64,000 bases of DNA, from positions 280,632 through 344,631 of the forward strand of contig NZ_FOGO01000008.1 in the NCBI RefSeq assembly GCF_900111245.1. Reading direction: 5' to 3'. This document shows positions 61,055 to 64,000 of this stretch, in pieces (within the stretch, counting starts at the first letter, position 1; every line of letters starts with the position of its first letter). The position numbers and the translations under genes are program-made. The notes beneath the pieces were generated by a model, which saw only the letters and a program-made list of their open reading frames with translations, made no database searches and was not told the origin of the DNA. The DNA is from Streptomyces qinglanensis. GTDB taxonomy: Bacteria > Actinomycetota > Actinomycetes > Streptomycetales > Streptomycetaceae.

Positions 61055-62566
61055 TCACCCGTCGGCGGCCGCTTCGGCATCGTCCGCGGCGAGCCGCGAG
61101 TGGCGGACGCCGTAGAGGAAGTACACCGCGAGTCCGACGGCCATCCATCCGCCGAAGACGGCCCAGGTGGCGGCCGGCAGGCTGGCCATCATCCAGACGC
61201 AGAAGCCGAAGCCGAGCAGGGGCGTGAGCGGGAACAGCGCCACCCGGAACGTGCGGTTCATCGTGGGCCGGGTGCGCCGCAGGACGATGACGGCCACATT
61301 GACCAGGGCGAAGGCGAAGAGCGTTCCGATGCTGGTGGCGTCGGCCAGCTCTCCGAGCGGGATCGTCGCAGCCAGGATTCCGCAGAAGGCCGACACGATG
61401 AGCGTGTTGGCGCGCGGCGTCCCGGTCCGCGCGTCCACCCTGGCGAACACCCGCGGCACCAGTCCGTCCCGGGACATGGCGAACAGGATGCGGGTCTGGC
61501 CGTAGAGGACGGCGAAGACGACGCTCGCGATGGCGACCACGGCACCGGCCGCCAGCACCACACTCCACAGGTCCGTACCGGTGACGTCCGCCATGATCCG
61601 CGCCAGGGCCGCATCGGTGTCGCCGAAGTCCTGCCAGGGCATTGCGCCGACGGCGACCAGCGCGACAACGCAGTACAGCACCGTGACGATCAGCAGCGAC
61701 AGCATGATCGCCCGGGGCAGGTCCCGCTTCGGGTTCTTCGCCTCTTCACCCGCGGTGGAGGCGGCGTCGAAGCCGATGTACGAGAAGAACAGCGTCGCGG
61801 CGGCGGCGCTCACCCCCGTCACGCCGAGCGGGGCGAGCGGGGCGTAGTTTCCCGCCTGGATGCCGAAGAATCCGATACCGCAGAACAGCAGCAGAGTCAC
61901 GATCTTGATGACGACCATGGTGGCGTTGATGCGCGCGCTCTCCTTTGCACCGCCCATGAGGAAGACCATGGCCAGCAGAATGACCACCAGCGCGGGCAGG
62001 TTCACGAAGCCGCCCTCACCGAGCGGTGCGGAGACCGCGTCGGGGATCGTCACCCCGAGGGTGCCGTCGAGGAGTTCGTCCAGGTACTGGCCCCAGCCGA
62101 CCGCGACAGCCGCGACGGAGATGCCGTACTCCAGCACCAGGCACCAGCCGCACACCCAGGCGACGAGTTCGCCCATGGTCGCGTAGGCGTACGAGTACGA
62201 GGACCCGGAGACCGGGATGGAACCGGCCAACTCCGCATAGGACAGTGCGGAGAACAGCGCGGTCAGCCCCGCCAGCACGAACGAGATCGCGACAGCGGGA
62301 CCGGCCAGCGGGGTTGCTTCGCCGAGCACGACGAAGATCCCGGTGCCGAGCGTCGCGCCGATGCTGATCATCGTCAACTGCCACATCGACAGGGACCGGC
62401 GCAGCGCGCCGCCCGCCCCTTGCCCGCCCTCGGCCATCAGCCGCTCGACCGGCTTGCGCCGCATCAACTGCCCCCCGCGACGGGGAGCAGGGGCCTGCGC
62501 CGGCCCGCCGGGGCCCGGAGGGCCGGAGTGCTCCACCGAAGGCGGCGCTGCGCTGTGGTCCGGCAT
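61055..62566 (-). CDS. APC-family cationic amino-acid permease
   Basis: 503 residues, about 12-14 helices. MWQLTMISIGATLGTGIFVVLGEA (helix 1 with GTGIF), LSYAELAGSIPVSGSSYSYAYATMGELVAWVCGWCLVLEYGIS, FFSYIGFDAASTAGEEAKNPKRDLPRAI and a C-terminal helix pair. The long N-terminus has MRRKPVERLMAEG, typical of CAT/YfnA-like transporters of the cationic type. MPDHSAAPPS at 62566 is the start (AAGGAG 7 nt before). Confidence 0.9.
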   Translation of the reverse strand: MPDHSAAPPSVEHSGPPGPGGPAQAPAPRRGGQLMRRKPVERLMAEGGQGAGGALRRSLSMWQLTMISIGATLGTGIFVVLGEATPLAGPAVAISFVLAGLTALFSALSYAELAGSIPVSGSSYSYAYATMGELVAWVCGWCLVLEYGISVAAVAVGWGQYLDELLDGTLGVTIPDAVSAPLGEGGFVNLPALVVILLAMVFLMGGAKESARINATMVVIKIVTLLLFCGIGFFGIQAGNYAPLAPLGVTGVSAAAATLFFSYIGFDAASTAGEEAKNPKRDLPRAIMLSLLIVTVLYCVVALVAVGAMPWQDFGDTDAALARIMADVTGTDLWSVVLAAGAVVAIASVVFAVLYGQTRILFAMSRDGLVPRVFARVDARTGTPRANTLIVSAFCGILAATIPLGELADATSIGTLFAFALVNVAVIVLRRTRPTMNRTFRVALFPLTPLLGFGFCVWMMASLPAATWAVFGGWMAVGLAVYFLYGVRHSRLAADDAEAAADG

Positions 62567-62904
62567 GTCGGGCTCCTTGTCGCTGCGGGTCGGCGGGACC
62601 TGCGGCGGCCCGCGCACATGGCTGAGGCATGACGGGTCGCCCTGTGCGGAGGTGAACCCGTGCGCCATCGGGAGGAGAACTGCCGAACTGGCGGTCGCCG
62701 CCACTCCCGGCACGGGGAATGAGCCTACGAGGCCGCAGCTCACGGCAGGAATGCACACCTGTTGCGCATTGTCGGAAGATCATTGCGTCCTGCGGGTCCT
62801 GGGCGAGGAAACGTTGCGCGAGCATCCGCCCGTCCTGGCCTCGGACCGTGAACCGGCGTACGCCGGAGCTGCGCGCGCCCCGGCCCGTGCGGGACGATGA
62901 CAGC
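62567..62904. other. Divergent intergenic region
   Basis: 338 bp between the APC permease and the DUF393 gene. Presumed promoters for both; no RNA, repeat or hairpin of note. Some open frames on both strands without binding sites. Confidence 0.4.
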
Positions 62905-63360
62905 ATGCGAACCCGCCCCCTGCCGAGCGGGCCTCGGGTGCCGTCCGGCCACCCGTCTCGATCGGTACGCCCGGTACTCGTCTACGACGGGGACTGCGCC
63001 TTCTGCACCGCCGCGGTCCGCTTCGGCGAACGCCACGTGCGCCCCCGCTGTGCGAACGAACCGTGGCAGTCCGCCGACCTGGCCGCGCTCGGAATCACCC
63101 GCGAGCGCGCGGAACACGAGGTGCTGTGGGTGACGCCGACCGGCACGGTGTACGGCGGTGCGCAAGCCGTGGCGAAGGCGCTGCTCAGCGCGGACGGCGG
63201 CTGGACCGTCGCCGGTGCCGTACTGACCCTGCCGCCCTTCCGCTGGGTCGCCCACCTGGGCTACCGCCTCATCGCCGCCAACCGGCACCGCCTCCCGGGC
63301 GGCACGGCCGCGTGCGCCGTCACCCGGCCAGGTGACGAACCCGGCGACGCGGCTCGCTAG
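62905..63360 (+). CDS. DUF393 (DCC family) thiol-disulfide oxidoreductase
   Basis: 151 residues. The family signature LVYDGDCAFCTAAVRFGERHV (DxxCxxC-like DCxFC, residues about 25-45) is present, followed by QSADLAALGITRERAEHEVLWVTPTGTVYGGAQAVAKALL and WVAHLGYRLIAANRHRLPGG. Redox role in the cytoplasm is assumed from the CxxC-like motif. ATG at 62905 without a strong binding site. Its stop overlaps that of the convergent gene by a few bases. Confidence 0.85.
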   Translation: MRTRPLPSGPRVPSGHPSRSVRPVLVYDGDCAFCTAAVRFGERHVRPRCANEPWQSADLAALGITRERAEHEVLWVTPTGTVYGGAQAVAKALLSADGGWTVAGAVLTLPPFRWVAHLGYRLIAANRHRLPGGTAACAVTRPGDEPGDAAR

Positions 63361-64000
63361 TTGATGGCTTGGATTTCCTGGACGGTGACGTCCTGCCGGC
63401 CGCCGAACTCGCCGTTCGGCAAGTCGTCGACACCAGCACCGCCGCTGCCCTCCCACGACGCCCTCCACGTCAGCGTCGAGCGCAGCGTATAGCTCCCCCC
63501 GCCCCGGGAGGCCCGCAGATACGTCACCCCGCACGGCGGCGCCTTCTTCCCGCTGCCCTTCACATACCGGGTGCCGATGCTGCCGTCGTCCTTGACGCCG
63601 CACTCACCCGACCCCGGATGCAGCCTCGCCTCCTCCGTCCCCGGATCCAGTTTCAGCGCCTCCGGCTCCACCGTCGTCCGCGCCCAGATCTCCCGGCCCG
63701 CACCCAGATCCACCGACGCCCGCACCGACAGCCTCTTGTAGCGGCCCTCATCCAGCCACACCCACGTCGGCAGATTCACCGTCTGCCGACCCGCAGGATT
63801 CATCTCCACCCGCGTATCCGGCACCCTGATCCGCGCATAGGCCAGCTTCGAGAGGATCTGCGGACTGATCGCGTTCTCCACATCCGGTACCTCCCCGTTC
63901 TCCACCCAGAACGGCAACTCGGTACACGACTGAGCCTTCGCCGCATCCTTCTCATCCGGATTCGGCACCGCCGCCCAGAACTGCCCCTCCCCCTGCTTGT
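63357..64000 (-). CDS. Conserved secreted protein, 3' part (runs off the edge)
   Basis: The frame is open to position 64000, reading GEGQFWAAVPNPDEKDAAKAQSCTELPFW before the visible part, so the 5' end lies outside; the internal GTG is unlikely to be the start. About 214 residues are visible: beta-rich, with paired cysteines (SCTELPF, GECGVKDDG, PCGVTYLRASRGGGSYTL) and a conserved end NGEFGGRQDVTVQEIQAIN. I recall this C-terminal pattern from many Streptomyces secreted proteins near surface loci. No enzymatic motif. Confidence 0.7.
   Translation of the reverse strand, partial: KQGEGQFWAAVPNPDEKDAAKAQSCTELPFWVENGEVPDVENAISPQILSKLAYARIRVPDTRVEMNPAGRQTVNLPTWVWLDEGRYKRLSVRASVDLGAGREIWARTTVEPEALKLDPGTEEARLHPGSGECGVKDDGSIGTRYVKGSGKKAPPCGVTYLRASRGGGSYTLRSTLTWRASWEGSGGAGVDDLPNGEFGGRQDVTVQEIQAIN

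Noticed and set aside
1..64000. CRISPR arrays, insertion sequences, prophage genes
   Set aside because: No regularly spaced repeats, transposase or phage structural genes were seen.

Overview
This 64 kb window reads as chromosomal DNA of a high-GC actinomycete, almost certainly Streptomyces or a close relative. The support is third-position GC bias in every real gene, GTG/TTG starts with strong purine-rich ribosome binding sites, DasR operators, an SsgA-like sporulation protein, RDD proteins with DUF2510 modules, and a gene order that (from memory, not a search) resembles the S. coelicolor SCO2897-SCO2946 region. I see no rRNA, CRISPR array, transposase or phage gene; one tRNA is present.

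Layout. 0-6 kb: a class A penicillin-binding protein, a guanidine-III riboswitch controlling a SugE/Gdx guanidinium exporter, a GroES-like protein, a DUF3618 protein, a Bcp peroxiredoxin and a ProP-type symporter. 6-13 kb: tRNA-Leu(UAG), rdgB, a lipoprotein, rph, then the N-acetylglucosamine PTS locus (nagF, two EIIC permeases) with DasR sites, then a metallo-beta-lactamase-fold gene. 13-15.3 kb: the CysM-CysO-Mec sulfur-carrier cysteine pathway with a Cys-containing leader peptide; CysO carries a tail after its Gly-Gly. 15.3-25 kb: amino-acid permease, DUF2017, clpS, pncB, pncA, a conserved hypothetical, two RDD proteins. 25.5-31 kb: ssgG, an FAD-linked oxidase, hppD with a divergent Lrp regulator, a membrane-anchored Lon-type protease and an IclR regulator. 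31.5-38.6 kb: SF2 helicase, secreted FG-GAP protein, secreted muramidase/amidase-like protein, MFS exporter. 38.6-41.4 kb: a sulfur cassette (LysR, cysteine dioxygenase-like, YeiH exporter) with a shared 12-bp element before the regulator and before the target operon. 42-47.8 kb: a three-subunit molybdenum-hydroxylase-like operon with degenerate catalytic motifs and an Fe-S subunit buried in very long disordered arms. 48-52.9 kb: a GH20 hexosaminidase and a sugar ABC transporter without ATPase. 53-54.7 kb: a translationally coupled isochorismatase-fold/GlxA-like regulator pair.

54.7-61 kb is the most accessory-like part: a small Pro-rich membrane protein and a decayed duplicate of it, each followed by a DUF gene, and then a tightly overlapping three-gene operon (helical WXG/ESX-like protein, DUF1023 alpha/beta-hydrolase with helical N-domain, membrane-anchored extracytoplasmic protein) that looks like a type VII secretion-type effector module. 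The window closes with an APC permease, a DUF393 thiol oxidoreductase and the 3' part of a secreted protein gene running off the right edge.

Several convergent gene pairs are separated by perfect long hairpins (13-17 bp arms), acting as likely bidirectional terminators.
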